A stretch of DNA of 64,000 bases from Streptomyces sp. NRRL F-5122. GTDB lineage: Bacteria > Actinomycetota > Actinomycetes > Streptomycetales > Streptomycetaceae. A model generated the notes under the pieces. That model had not been told where the DNA came from, searched no databases, and saw nothing but the letters and a program-made list of their open reading frames with translations. The stretch lies in NCBI RefSeq assembly GCF_001507435.1, contig NZ_LMWH01000001.1:310001-374000 (forward strand), read 5' to 3'. Of this stretch, positions 19,022-27,520 are shown piece after piece; the first letter of the stretch is position 1; each line of letters begins with the position of its first letter. Both the position numbers and the translations under genes were made by a program.

Positions 19022-19723
19022 CTAGCGGTCGACCTCCAGCGGTTCCAGGTCCTCGTCGTCCTCAAGCTCCGATACGGGCCCGAAGTCGTCCTCGAGGTCG
19101 TCGTCCGGTTCGTCGTCCGGTTCGTCGTCGAAGACCGTGCTCACATCGAAACGGCAGACCACACGCTGCGGATCGACCTGCTCGAAGGGCGCCTCCAGCC
19201 AGTCACCCGGTTCCGCGGGTTCGTCCGCGGCCGTCACCCACAGCGTGGAGTCGCCCTCCTCCAGCCCGAACTCCTTGTGCCGGGAGGCGATCTCGTCGGG
19301 TTCGAACTCTCCGAAGAGGACACCCACCGCGCCGTGGACGGTGCCGGCCGACGATCCCCGCACACCCTCCTCGTCCGCGGCCTCCACACGCCGTGCCTGC
19401 GCCAGCAGCCGCTCGGGCTCCGCCACGGCGTAGTCGCGGCGGATCAGCACACTGAGCGCGTTCGGTTCCTCGGGGCCGGTATACGGAGGCAGCGCGTCCT
19501 CCACACCGGGGATCTCGAAGGGTGTGACCTCGTCATACCGGTCGTACAACAGTTCGTCGTACTCCTCGGCCGCCGCGGCCAGCTCGTTGAACGCCTCGTA
19601 GACGGCCGGGTCGTCGTCACCCGTCCTGCGCTCGATCGCCGCCAGGTGGCGGTCGAGCGCGGTCTTGACCGCCTCTACGGCGGCGCGTACCTCGGCAGCT
19701 GTGGGCTGCGCAGCATCAGACAT
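19022..19723 (-). CDS. acidic hypothetical protein
   Basis: A 233-residue cytoplasmic protein that I cannot assign to a function. The N-terminal 80 residues look helical and Glu/Asp-rich (AAAAEEYDELLYDRYDEV). A middle alpha/beta part follows, and the last 30 residues alternate acidic repeats (DDEPDDEPDDDLEDDFG). No catalytic motif is evident. ATG 19723 has no clear ribosome-binding site, so a leaderless or weakly translated message is possible. It is divergent from the DUF5703 gene and, from memory, conserved at this place in other streptomycetes. Confidence 0.75.
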   Translation of the reverse strand: MSDAAQPTAAEVRAAVEAVKTALDRHLAAIERRTGDDDPAVYEAFNELAAAAEEYDELLYDRYDEVTPFEIPGVEDALPPYTGPEEPNALSVLIRRDYAVAEPERLLAQARRVEAADEEGVRGSSAGTVHGAVGVLFGEFEPDEIASRHKEFGLEEGDSTLWVTAADEPAEPGDWLEAPFEQVDPQRVVCRFDVSTVFDDEPDDEPDDDLEDDFGPVSELEDDEDLEPLEVDR

Positions 19724-19770
19724 AGAGCAGACGCTATCCGTACCGGGCCCCAGCCCGCACAATAGATGCG

Positions 19771-19959
19771 ATGCCGGAATACGAATTTGTCGACGTGTAC
19801 GTACCGCGCGGGGTGTCCCGCAAGGACGCCACACGCCTTCTCACGGATCATGCCGAGTACGGACACTGGGAGTTGGACCGCCTGAGCCTGCTGCGTGACG
19901 GCAGCCGCAGGGTGCGGCTGCGCCGGAGGATCATCCGCCAGGTGCGCGCCACGTGGTGA
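19771..19959 (+). CDS. DUF5703 family small protein
   Basis: A 62-residue basic protein, MPEYEFVDVYVPRGVSRKDA at the N-terminus and a very Arg-rich C-terminal half (RRVRLRRRIIRQVR). It matches the short conserved actinobacterial DUF5703 family; function unknown. It sits directly before the chaplin genes and ends in an unusually strong terminator. The positive charge would allow nucleic acid or phospholipid contact, but nothing in the sequence decides this. Confidence 0.82.
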   Translation: MPEYEFVDVYVPRGVSRKDATRLLTDHAEYGHWELDRLSLLRDGSRRVRLRRRIIRQVRATW

Positions 19960-19971
19960 GCGAAGGCGGCA

Positions 19972-20013
19972 GAAACGGATCGGGCCCCGCCAGAGCGGGG
20001 CCCGATCCGTTTC
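19972..20013 (+). terminator. strong bidirectional hairpin terminator
   Basis: A 19-bp perfect stem (GAAACGGATCGGGCCCCGC and its complement) with a CAGA loop lies 12 bases after the DUF5703 stop. GAAA/TTTC ends flank it on both sides, so it can terminate DUF5703 and, from the other side, the chpC transcript. Confidence 0.9.
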
Positions 20014-20191
20014 ACAGGCCACCGGGGAAGGATGTGGCACCGCGGTCCATATTGTCCGGTTTGGTGCTATGTGCACCCGGCTGCGCTCACCGAGGGTGTT
20101 GATCAGCCGACGGGCCCCGCGTCCGCCACCGCGCGAGGCCGGCCCCGAAGGGCGACGCGTCGCGCGGTGGACATGGCGGCGGGCCAACGGC

Positions 20192-20920
20192 TCACCTGCT
20201 CGTGCGCGCCCGGCGGTAGAGCAGCACGCCACCGAGCAGCGCCGCCGCACTCGCCGGCACCATGACGCCGACCGGGAGGTCGCTACCGGTCTCGGCGAGC
20301 TGCGAGCCGCCGGTGGGGGTGAGGGACTGCGTACCGGGCTGGTTGACCTGGGTCGACCCACCGCCACCGGGAGGCGTGACACTGCCGCCACCACCGGGAG
20401 GCGTCGTACCGCCACCGCCGGGAGGCGTGGTCCCGCCACCGCCACCACCGGGAGGCGTCGTGCCGCCACCGCCGCCGGGCGGGTTGGTGGAGTGACCGCC
20501 GCCCGGGATGTTGCCGCAGTGGTTGCCGGTGGCCGGGTTGCCGACACCGACCACGTTCACACTGTTGCCGCAGGCGTTCACCGGGATGTCCACCGGGACC
20601 TGCACATGGTTGCCGGAGCCGACGCCGGGCGAGCCGCTGGTGCGCCCGCTCGCATGGGAGCCGCCGGTTCGGCTGCCGCCCGCGTTGGCGCACATGTTGC
20701 CCGCCGCCGGGTTGAGCAGCCCGATCACGTTCACGGTGTTGCCGCAGACGTTCACCGGGATGTGTACGGGTACTTGCACCGAGTTGCCCGACAGCACGCC
20801 GGGCGAGTTGGTGGCCGAGCCGTGCGCACCCGAGTCCGCGTGCGCATAGCCGCCTGTGACGGCGAGAACGCCGGTCGCCGCCGCCACCGTCATCAGGCCC
20901 TTACGGGTCACCTGTCGCAT
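20192..20920 (-). CDS. chpC: long chaplin, sortase-anchored (ChpC type)
   Basis: A 242-residue secreted hydrophobic surface protein. A signal peptide (about residues 1-28, ending GGYAHA) precedes two chaplin domains: the first from NSPGVLSGNSVQVPVHIPVN to GNMCAN, the second from SPGVGSGNHVQVPVDIPVN to GNHCGN. A Pro/Gly wall-spanning linker with repeated TTPPGGGG units follows, then LAETG at 208-212, a hydrophobic helix and the basic tail RRARTSR. Long chaplins are linked to peptidoglycan by sortase and help build the amyloid-like sheath of aerial hyphae. The ATG at 20920 has AGGGA upstream. The next gene upstream is chpH. Confidence 0.95.
   Translation of the reverse strand: MRQVTRKGLMTVAAATGVLAVTGGYAHADSGAHGSATNSPGVLSGNSVQVPVHIPVNVCGNTVNVIGLLNPAAGNMCANAGGSRTGGSHASGRTSGSPGVGSGNHVQVPVDIPVNACGNSVNVVGVGNPATGNHCGNIPGGGHSTNPPGGGGGTTPPGGGGGGTTPPGGGGTTPPGGGGSVTPPGGGGSTQVNQPGTQSLTPTGGSQLAETGSDLPVGVMVPASAAALLGGVLLYRRARTSR
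20325..20495. repeat. tandem Pro/Gly-coding repeats in chpC
   Basis: GC-rich tandem copies built on CCGCCACCGGGAGGCGT encode the (T/S)(T/V)PPGGGG linker repeats. At least four units are visible with small length differences. Such repeats are prone to copy-number change by slippage, so linker length probably varies among strains. Confidence 0.8.
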
Positions 20921-21000
20921 TGCTGATTCCCTGTCTTCGACCTTGCGTGGACCTTCTGGAACGCGGACGCGCGCCGAAGGCGCGGCCGCGAGGGCAACCG

Positions 21001-21040
21001 GTCGGGCCCCGGAGCGCATGGCACACACTCCGGGGCCGAC
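21001..21040 (-). terminator. hairpin between chpH and chpC
   Basis: GTCGG/CCGAC and CCCCGGAG/CTCCGGGG form a 13-bp stem with one bulged G and a 13-base loop. A smaller hairpin, CCTCAC-GGG-GTGAGG, lies at 21051-21065. Both are downstream of chpH and suggest that chpH and chpC are transcribed separately or with attenuation. Confidence 0.6.
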
Positions 21041-21089
21041 TCACTCAGCCCCTCACGGGGTGAGGCCCCTCATGGGATGGGGCACAACG

Positions 21090-21323
21090 TCAGTTGTTGA
21101 TGCACGTGTTGCCGAAGGCGGGGTTCAGCAGCCCGATCACCGAGATCGTGTTGCCGCAGACGTTCACCGGGACGTGCACCGGGACCTGGACGACATTGCC
21201 GGACACGACACCCGGGGAGTTCAAGGCGGCACCCTGGGCACCCGAATCGGCGACGGCCAGACCCGCACCCGCGAGAACCAGACCACCGGTGGCAGCCGCA
21301 GCAGCGACGACCTTCTTGATCAT
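21090..21323 (-). CDS. chpH: short chaplin ChpH
   Basis: A 77-residue preprotein, the same length I recall for S. coelicolor ChpH. The signal peptide spans about residues 1-26 (MIKKVVAAAAATGG to GLAVA). The mature peptide is one chaplin domain of about 51 residues with the two conserved cysteines (NVCGNT and NTCINN) that form an intramolecular disulfide. Short chaplins self-assemble at air-water interfaces, lower surface tension and coat aerial structures. The strong AAGGAGG at 21328-21334 fixes the ATG. In relatives this gene depends on developmental sigma factor BldN; I could not locate a convincing BldN promoter. Confidence 0.96.
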   Translation of the reverse strand: MIKKVVAAAAATGGLVLAGAGLAVADSGAQGAALNSPGVVSGNVVQVPVHVPVNVCGNTISVIGLLNPAFGNTCINN

Positions 21324-21510
21324 TCTTCCTCCTTGTTGGCAAAAGCGATCCAAGCCTCGGACCACATCACCTGTAACGAGGAGGGAGTAATGGAGCTACG
21401 AGCTTATGGTCGCATTCACTCGTCCTGGTCGATCTCCGTACGTGCTGGCGAATACTGCGGCCTCGTTTCGGCGTGCAAACCAGGACGGAACCCAGGGAGT
21501 CGGCCGGGCA

Positions 21511-22836
21511 TCAGGCGGAGTCGAGGAATCGGTCGAGGACCCGCACGCCGAACTTGAGCGCGTCCACCGGGACCCGCTCGTCGACACCGTGGAACATGCC
21601 CGCGAAGTCGAGTTCCGGCGGCAGCTTCAGCGGCGCGAACCCGAAGCCGCGGATGCCGAGGTCGTCGAAGGACTTGGCGTCCGTCCCGCCGGAGAGCATG
21701 TACGGGATGGCCTTCGCGGCGGGGTCCTCGGCGAGCAGGGCCGACTGCATCGCCTCGACGAGCGCCCCGTCGAAGGTCGTCTCGACGGCCTTGTCGGAGT
21801 GCAGGTCCTCACGCCTGACCGTGGGCCCGAGGATGGTGTCGAGGTCCGCGAGGAACTCCTCCTCGAACCCGGGCAGGAATCGGCCGTCGACATGGGCGGT
21901 GGCCTCGCCCGGGATGACGTTGACCTTGTATCCGGCGCCCAGCTGCGTGGGGTTGGCCGTGTTGCGCAGGGTCGCGCCGATGAGCTTGGCGATGCCTCCG
22001 AGCCTGGCGAGGGTCGCCTCCATGTCGTCCGCTTCGAGCTCGATGCCGAGCGCGTCGCCGAGTTCGTCGAGGAAGGCCCGGGTGGTCTTGGTGACCCGCA
22101 CCGGGAACTCGTGCCGCCCGAGCCGCGCGACCGCCTCGGAGAGCTCGGTGATCGCGTTGTCCCGGTGGATCATGGATCCGTGCCCCGCCGTGCCGGCCAC
22201 GGTCAGCTTCATCCAGTGCATGCCCTTCTCGGCCGTCTGGATCAGATAGAGCCGCCGCTGCTCGTTCACGGTGAACGAGAACCCGCCCACCTCGCTGATC
22301 GCCTCGGTCACGCCCTCGAAGAGATGGGGGTGCTTGTCCACGAGATACCGGGCGCCGTAGGTCCCGCCCGCCTCCTCGTCCGCGAGGAACGCGAGGACGA
22401 TGTCCCGCGGGGGCCTGCGTCCGCTGCGCAGCCGGTCGCGGACGACCGCCAGCGTCATGGCGTCCATGTCCTTCATGTCGACCGCGCCCCGGCCCCACAC
22501 GCACCCGTCGGCGATCTCGCCGGAGAACGGGTGGTGCGTCCAGTCGTCGGCGTTGGCCGGTACGACGTCGGTGTGGCCGTGGATCAGCAGGGCGGGGCGC
22601 GAGGGATCCTCGCCCTCGATGCGGGCGACCGTGGAGGCACGCCCCTGGTGGGACTCGAAGATCTGCGGTTCGAGCCCGACTTCCGCAAGCTTCTCGGCGA
22701 CGTACTCGGCGGCCCCGCGCTCGCCTGGTCCCGAGTGGTCGCCGTAGTTGCTGGTGTCGATCCGGATCAGCTCGCGGCAGAGGTCCACGACCTCGTCCTC
22801 GCCGGTGACGCTCCTGGCCGTGTCCTTGTCGGTCAC
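21511..22836 (-). CDS. M20-family metallopeptidase/dipeptidase
   Basis: A 441-residue zinc exopeptidase or amidase. The metal-binding GHTDVVP segment, the ADDWTHHPFSGEI loop with GRGAVDMKD, and DEEAGG (catalytic and metal Glu) are all present. The dimerisation domain is inserted in the middle (GTAGHGSM ...). Likely substrates are dipeptides or N-acyl amino acids. GTG 22836 is chosen because GGGAGGA lies upstream with good spacing. It is monocistronic, between chpH and a tRNA gene. Confidence 0.92.
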   Translation of the reverse strand: MTDKDTARSVTGEDEVVDLCRELIRIDTSNYGDHSGPGERGAAEYVAEKLAEVGLEPQIFESHQGRASTVARIEGEDPSRPALLIHGHTDVVPANADDWTHHPFSGEIADGCVWGRGAVDMKDMDAMTLAVVRDRLRSGRRPPRDIVLAFLADEEAGGTYGARYLVDKHPHLFEGVTEAISEVGGFSFTVNEQRRLYLIQTAEKGMHWMKLTVAGTAGHGSMIHRDNAITELSEAVARLGRHEFPVRVTKTTRAFLDELGDALGIELEADDMEATLARLGGIAKLIGATLRNTANPTQLGAGYKVNVIPGEATAHVDGRFLPGFEEEFLADLDTILGPTVRREDLHSDKAVETTFDGALVEAMQSALLAEDPAAKAIPYMLSGGTDAKSFDDLGIRGFGFAPLKLPPELDFAGMFHGVDERVPVDALKFGVRVLDRFLDSA

Positions 22837-22949
22837 GCTGCTTCCTCCCGGTGTCACTGCTGGTGGTACCCCACATCCTCTCTCCGACCCCCGCCCCGCC
22901 CCAAGACCGGGCCGACTCCGTCACGCGGCGTTCACGCCGGAACAGGGTG

Positions 22950-22980
22950 TGATCGAACGCCCCCGAAAGCCTGGTAATGT
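22950..22980 (+). promoter_or_regulatory. candidate promoter of tRNA-Leu
   Basis: TAATGT at 22975-22980 is a good -10 for a stable RNA about 43 bases before the mature 5' end. TGATCG at 22950-22955, 19 bases upstream, is a weak -35. Confidence 0.35.
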
Positions 22981-23022
22981 TTCCTTCGTCGTCGCGGGGG
23001 AAGCCCGCACGACAGACACCTT

Positions 23023-23107
23023 GTCCGGGTGGCGGAATGGCAGACGCGCTAGCTTGAGGTGCTAGTGCCCTTTATCGGGCGTGGGGGTTCAAGTCCCCCC
23101 TCGGACA
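23023..23107 (+). tRNA. tRNA-Leu (anticodon GAG)
   Basis: A cloverleaf can be drawn. The acceptor stem GTCCGGG pairs with CTCGGAC (one G-U). The anticodon stem CTAGC/GCTAG encloses TTGAGGT with GAG at 23056-23058. The long class II variable arm has stem GCCC/GGGC, and the T-arm is GGGGGTTCAAGTCCCCC. The 3' CCA is not encoded. It reads CUC/CUU codons and is not the UUA-reading bldA tRNA. Confidence 0.95.
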
Positions 23108-23118
23108 CTCTCAGCACT

Positions 23119-23158
23119 CATGGTGCCGACCGATTCCGGTCGGCACCATGTGCGTTTT
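23119..23158 (+). terminator. terminator of tRNA-Leu
   Basis: A 14-bp perfect stem (CATGGTGCCGACCG with CGGTCGGCACCATG), loop ATTC, followed closely by TGCGTTTT. This classic intrinsic terminator starts 12 bases after the tRNA and separates it from polX. Confidence 0.93.
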
Positions 23159-23222
23159 CCCGCCGCTGGTGGACGCCGTCTCCGCTGGCCCGTCGAGCAC
23201 GCCCCTTCCTAGACTCGGAAGT

Positions 23223-24950
23223 GTGGCCCGGACCAACGAAGAGGTCGAAGCGCTCCTCCAGGAGTACGCGGACCTCGTCGCGATCACGGGAGGCGACGCG
23301 TTCAAGGTGCGCGCCTACGAGAAGGCCGCACGCGCGATCGGCGGCCATCCCGCCGACGTCTCGCGTCTGGACGCCGACGGGCTGCGGGACATACCGAACG
23401 TGGGCAGGTCGATCGCCGAGAAGGTGCTGGAGTACCTGCGCACCGGCAGGGTCTCGGCGGTCGAGGAGCGCCGGGCGAAGATCCCCGCCGGCGTACGGGA
23501 GCTCATCACCATCCCCACCCTGGGCCCGAAGAAGGCGATGAGGCTCTACGAGGACCTGCACATCTCGTCGGTGAGCGAACTGGCCGCGGCCATCGAGGCG
23601 GACGTACTGCACGATCTCAAGGGCTTCGGCGAGAAGACGCAGGAGAACATCCGGCACGGCATCGCACTGATGCAACAGGCGGGCGGGCGCATCCCGTTGC
23701 ACCTCGCGCTCCAGACCGCCGAGGAGATCGTCGCCGAACTCTCGGCAGGAAGCGGCTGCAGGCGCTGCGCCTACGCCGGGTCCCTGCGCCGGATGAAGGA
23801 GACCGTCGGCGACATCGACGTCCTGGTCGCCGCGCAGCAGTCGGGGCCGTTCATGGACGCGCTCACCGCGCTCCCGTCCACCGCGGAGGTGATCGCGCAC
23901 GGCAGGAAGAAGACGTCCGTCCGCACCACCAGGGGCGTCCAGGTGGATCTGCGGGTCCTGCCACCCGACTCGTGGGGCGCCGGACTTCAGTACTTCACCG
24001 GGTCCAGGGCCCACAACATCCGCACCCGCACCCTCGCCGTCCGTCAGGGGCTGAAGCTCTCGGAGTACGGCCTGTTCGACGTGGACAGCGGGGAGTCGCT
24101 CGCCTCCCGGTCCGAGGAGGAGGTGTACGCCAGGCTCGGACTGCCCTGGATACCGCCCACGCTGCGGGAGGACCGGGGGGAGATCGAGGCCGCGCTGCGC
24201 GGGGAGTTGCCGGACGTCGTGACCGAACGCAGCGTCCGCGGTGATCTGCACACCCACACCGACCTCACCGACGGTCTTGCGCCGCTGGAGGAGATGGTGA
24301 CGGCCGCAGCCGAACGCGGCTACGCGTACTACGCGGTCACGGACCACGCACCCAACCTGTACATGCAGCGCATGACCGACGCGAAGATCCTCGCTCAGCG
24401 CGAGCGGGTACGGGCGTTGGACGGCTCCCGGCACAGGATGCGGCTGCTGCACGGTACCGAGCTCAACATCGGCCCCGACGGCGACGTGGACTGGCCGGAG
24501 GACTTCCTCGCCGGCTTCGACCTCTGCGTCGCCTCCGTGCACTCGCACTTCGATCTGGGCCGCCGGGAGATGACCGCGCGGCTCGTACGGGCCTGCGAGA
24601 ACCCCCATGTCAACATCCTCGGCCACCCGACCACCCGGCTGATCGGCAAACGGAAGGGAGTCGACGCCGATTGGGACGAGGTGTTCGCGGCCTGCGCCCG
24701 CACCGGGACCGCGCTGGAGGTCAACGCCCAGCCCGACCGGCTCGACCTGTGCGACGAGGACATCCTGCGGGCCAAGGAGCACGGCGCGAAGTTCGCCGTG
24801 AACACCGACGCCCACTCCGTTCTCCACCTCGCCCACCTGCGCTACGGCATCGGTACCGCGCAACGCGGCGGACTCACCCCCGACGATGTGATCAACACCT
24901 GGCCGCTGCGCAGCCTGCGCAGGTTCCTGCGCAAGGGCGTGTCCGCGTGA
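23223..24950 (+). CDS. polX: PolX-type DNA polymerase/3'-5' exonuclease with PHP domain
   Basis: A 575-residue repair enzyme. An N-terminal helix-hairpin-helix and fingers region (FKVRAYEKAARAI, GFGEKTQENI) leads to the family X palm motif AGSLRRMKETVGDIDVL, with catalytic Asp197 and Asp199. From about residue 338 a PHP domain begins with GDLHTHTDLTDG (His343, His345). Later metal ligands lie in TDHAPNLY, SVHSHFDL and NTDAHSV. Family X enzymes fill short gaps and the PHP domain supplies exonuclease activity. The GTG at 23223 fits the homology start. No partner genes; it converges on capA. Confidence 0.93.
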   Translation: MARTNEEVEALLQEYADLVAITGGDAFKVRAYEKAARAIGGHPADVSRLDADGLRDIPNVGRSIAEKVLEYLRTGRVSAVEERRAKIPAGVRELITIPTLGPKKAMRLYEDLHISSVSELAAAIEADVLHDLKGFGEKTQENIRHGIALMQQAGGRIPLHLALQTAEEIVAELSAGSGCRRCAYAGSLRRMKETVGDIDVLVAAQQSGPFMDALTALPSTAEVIAHGRKKTSVRTTRGVQVDLRVLPPDSWGAGLQYFTGSRAHNIRTRTLAVRQGLKLSEYGLFDVDSGESLASRSEEEVYARLGLPWIPPTLREDRGEIEAALRGELPDVVTERSVRGDLHTHTDLTDGLAPLEEMVTAAAERGYAYYAVTDHAPNLYMQRMTDAKILAQRERVRALDGSRHRMRLLHGTELNIGPDGDVDWPEDFLAGFDLCVASVHSHFDLGRREMTARLVRACENPHVNILGHPTTRLIGKRKGVDADWDEVFAACARTGTALEVNAQPDRLDLCDEDILRAKEHGAKFAVNTDAHSVLHLAHLRYGIGTAQRGGLTPDDVINTWPLRSLRRFLRKGVSA

Positions 24951-25013
24951 ACGGCCCGGGGTCCGCCGCGGCAGGACGCCGGTCCGGGACACAGGCACTG
25001 CGGCCGTCACGGC

Positions 25014-26144
25014 TCACACGAGCCACGTCGCGCGCAGCGGGCGGAGCGTGAGCGTGCCGTCGGGCCCGGCGTCGACGCGGGAGCCGAACTCCCGTCCGTG
25101 CCGGTCGAGTACGTCGCACAGCCACCGCGTGTCCTCGGGTGTGGCGTGCTCCAGCCGCATCCTGCGCGCCTGGAGGGGCACCATGCGCACTCCGGTGAGC
25201 CGGCCCGAGTCCCGCGCCACCGACACCAGGTACAGCAGTCGCAGGTCGTCGCGGTAGCCCTCGTGGCCGCCGATGCCCTCGTAGTCGTCGACCAGGTCGC
25301 CGCAGCCGTACAGGACGAGCCGGCCCCGGTACGCCTCCAGCGGACGCGGATGGTGCGAGGAGTGCCCGTGCACGATGTCGACGCCCGCGTCGACGAGCGC
25401 ATGGGCGAAGGCGATCTCGGCGCGGTCCACGCCGTAGCCCCAGTTGGCGCCCCAGTGCACGGAGACCACCGCGATGTCGCCCGGGCGCTTCGACTGCCGC
25501 AGGCGGCCGGCGAACGCGGCCGCGGCCCCCGCCGAGGGCCCCTCGACGAAGGCGACGCCGGAGCGGTCCTCGGTGGCGGCCCAGTCGTCCGGGATCCCGC
25601 TGGACGCCGTCCCCAGGGAGAACACCAGCAACCGGCCGCCCGTCGCCAGGGGAACGACCGCCGGGCGCCCCGCCGCGACGGCGTCCCGGCCCGCCCCCGC
25701 GGTCCGCAGTGCCGCTCCCGCCAGACAGTCGAGCGTCTCCTCGAGTCCACGCCGGCCGAAGTCGAGGACATGGTTGTTGGCGAGGGCGCAGACGTCCGGA
25801 CGTACGGCGGCCAGGCACGGCAGGTTGCCCGGACTCATCCGGTAGTGGACGCCCTTGCCGGGCGCGAAGTCCCCGTCCCGGGTGACGGAGGTCTCCAGGT
25901 TGATCACCCGCACGTCGGGGGCGGCCGCGTCCAGTTCGGGCAGCGCCACGCCCCAGGGCCATCGGAAGGGGACCGGCCGGGGAATCAGCCCGTTCGCCTC
26001 CTCGGCCAGGCCGACATAGGCCCGGGCGTCGCGCACGTATGACTCCCGCAGCGCCGGATCTCCAGGGTGCGGAAGGATCTGGTCGACGCCCCGGCCGAGC
26101 ATCACGTCACCGCCGAGGAACACGGTGACGGCGTCACCGGGCAC
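25014..26144 (-). CDS. CapA-family protein (calcineurin-like metallophosphatase fold)
   Basis: A 376-residue protein of the CapA/PgsA type named for poly-gamma-glutamate capsule synthesis. Metal-site motifs are FLGGDVMLGRGVD, NLETSVT, ANNHVLDFG, SVHWGANW and GHSSHHPRPLE. No signal peptide or membrane anchor is seen, unlike true capsule CapA, so capsule synthesis is doubtful and the protein may be a cytoplasmic phosphoesterase. It starts with GTG, 52 bases after the stop of the phosphoribosyltransferase-hydrolase gene, and probably belongs to its operon. Confidence 0.85.
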   Translation of the reverse strand: MPGDAVTVFLGGDVMLGRGVDQILPHPGDPALRESYVRDARAYVGLAEEANGLIPRPVPFRWPWGVALPELDAAAPDVRVINLETSVTRDGDFAPGKGVHYRMSPGNLPCLAAVRPDVCALANNHVLDFGRRGLEETLDCLAGAALRTAGAGRDAVAAGRPAVVPLATGGRLLVFSLGTASSGIPDDWAATEDRSGVAFVEGPSAGAAAAFAGRLRQSKRPGDIAVVSVHWGANWGYGVDRAEIAFAHALVDAGVDIVHGHSSHHPRPLEAYRGRLVLYGCGDLVDDYEGIGGHEGYRDDLRLLYLVSVARDSGRLTGVRMVPLQARRMRLEHATPEDTRWLCDVLDRHGREFGSRVDAGPDGTLTLRPLRATWLV

Positions 26145-26196
26145 CCTCCCAAGCTAAGTCGGCCGGGGGCATGGTGCGAGCGACCGGCTTCGTCGC

Positions 26197-27507
26197 TCAG
26201 GGACGCCCGGCGTGGGCGGGAGCCATGTGGTCGGTGAACCAGTCGCGGGCCAGCTCGGTCACCGCCTCCAGAGCGCCGGGCTCCTCGAACAGGTGCGTGG
26301 CGCCGGGCACGATCGCGAGGTGGTTCTCGCAGCGCAGCCGGGCCTGCGCCTGCCGGTTGAGGTCGAGCACTGTCAGATCGGCGCTGCCGACGATGAGCAG
26401 CGTGGGTGCGCCGACGGCGGGAAGCCGCGGCCCCGCGAGGTCGGGCCTGCCGCCGCGGGAGACGACGGCCGCGATGCCCGAGCGCGGCTCGGCGGCGGCC
26501 CACAGGGCGGCGGCCGCGCCGGTGCTGGCGCCGAAGTACCCGAGGGCGAGTCCCTCGGCCTCCGGCTGTCCGCGCAGCCAGTCGGTGGTGGCGGTCAGCC
26601 GTTCCGCCAGCAGGCCGGTGTCGAACACGTTCGCCCGGTCCCGCTCCTCCTCCTCGGTGAGCAGGTCGAACAGCAGTGTGCCGAGCCCGGCCCGGTTCAG
26701 CCCCGTGGCGACGAACTGGTTGCGCGGGCTGTGCCGGCTGCTGCCGCTGCCGTGTGCGAACAGCACGATCCCGTTCGCGCCCTCCGGCACGGTCATCCGG
26801 CCGCGAAGCCGGACGGTACCGGCCGCCGCCTCGACCTCCCGGTCCGTGGGCCCGGCCGCGAGACCGCGGGGGCGGGCCGCCATCCGCTCCAGGCAGGCGG
26901 CCACCTCCTCGTCGCCGATCTGGGCGAAGTCGATGTAGAACTGGCCGACCGCGAAGAAGTCCACCGGCGTGTCCAGGGCGACCAGTTCGTCGGCCTCCCC
27001 ACCGAGTCGCGCGGTCCAGTCCTGCGGTGCGACGGGCACCGCGAGCACGATCCGCGCCGCTCTTCGGGCGCGGGCGATCCGGCAGGCGGCCCGGGCGGTC
27101 GATCCGGTGGCCACGCCGTCGTCGACGATCACGGCGGTCCGTCCCTCGACGCCGACGGGTGGGCGTCCGCCCCGGTAACGCAGGCCGCGCCGCTCGAGCA
27201 CCTCGCGTTCGTGCTCCTCGACCTGCGCCAGCTCGAACGGTGTGACGCGCGCCTCGCGGATCACCGCGTCGTTGATCACGCGTACGCCGTCCTCACCGAT
27301 CGCTCCCATACCCAGCTCCGGCTGGAAGGGCACACCGAGCTTCCGCACCAGGCACACGTCCAGCGGGCCGTCGAGCACGCGGGCGACCTCCGCCGCGACC
27401 GGCACGCCTCCCCTGGGCAGCCCCAGCACCACGACGTCCTCCCCCCTGAGGTGCCGGAGGCGTTCGCCCAGCTGCCGCCCGGCGTCGAGACGATCCGTGA
27501 AGACCAC
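26197..27507 (-). CDS. phosphoribosyltransferase / alpha-beta hydrolase fusion
   Basis: A 436-residue two-domain enzyme. Residues 1-215 form a PRTase fold with the PRPP loop AVIVDDGVATGST around residues 125-137. Residues 230-430 form a dienelactone-hydrolase-like alpha/beta hydrolase, with FAHGSGSSRHS for the oxyanion region, nucleophile Ser328 in YFGASTGAA, GSADLTVL for the acid and PGATHLFEEPG for the catalytic His. Natural substrates are unknown. The same fusion occurs in the M. tuberculosis dormancy gene Rv0571c (from memory). It lies 13 bases after the DUF1876 gene and 52 bases before capA. Confidence 0.9.
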   Translation of the reverse strand: MVFTDRLDAGRQLGERLRHLRGEDVVVLGLPRGGVPVAAEVARVLDGPLDVCLVRKLGVPFQPELGMGAIGEDGVRVINDAVIREARVTPFELAQVEEHEREVLERRGLRYRGGRPPVGVEGRTAVIVDDGVATGSTARAACRIARARRAARIVLAVPVAPQDWTARLGGEADELVALDTPVDFFAVGQFYIDFAQIGDEEVAACLERMAARPRGLAAGPTDREVEAAAGTVRLRGRMTVPEGANGIVLFAHGSGSSRHSPRNQFVATGLNRAGLGTLLFDLLTEEEERDRANVFDTGLLAERLTATTDWLRGQPEAEGLALGYFGASTGAAAALWAAAEPRSGIAAVVSRGGRPDLAGPRLPAVGAPTLLIVGSADLTVLDLNRQAQARLRCENHLAIVPGATHLFEEPGALEAVTELARDWFTDHMAPAHAGRP

Positions 27508-27520
27508 GATGACCGCCTCC

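Noticed and set aside
20325..20495. CRISPR-like repeat array
   Set aside because: The repeats are in frame inside chpC and encode a Pro/Gly linker; there are no spacers.
21324..21510. BldN-type promoter upstream of chpH
   Set aside because: I expected one from the literature on chaplin control, but no convincing pair of elements could be read in this stretch.
23023..23107. Possibility that this tRNA-Leu is the developmental bldA tRNA, given the nearby chaplin genes
   Set aside because: The anticodon is GAG, not UAA.
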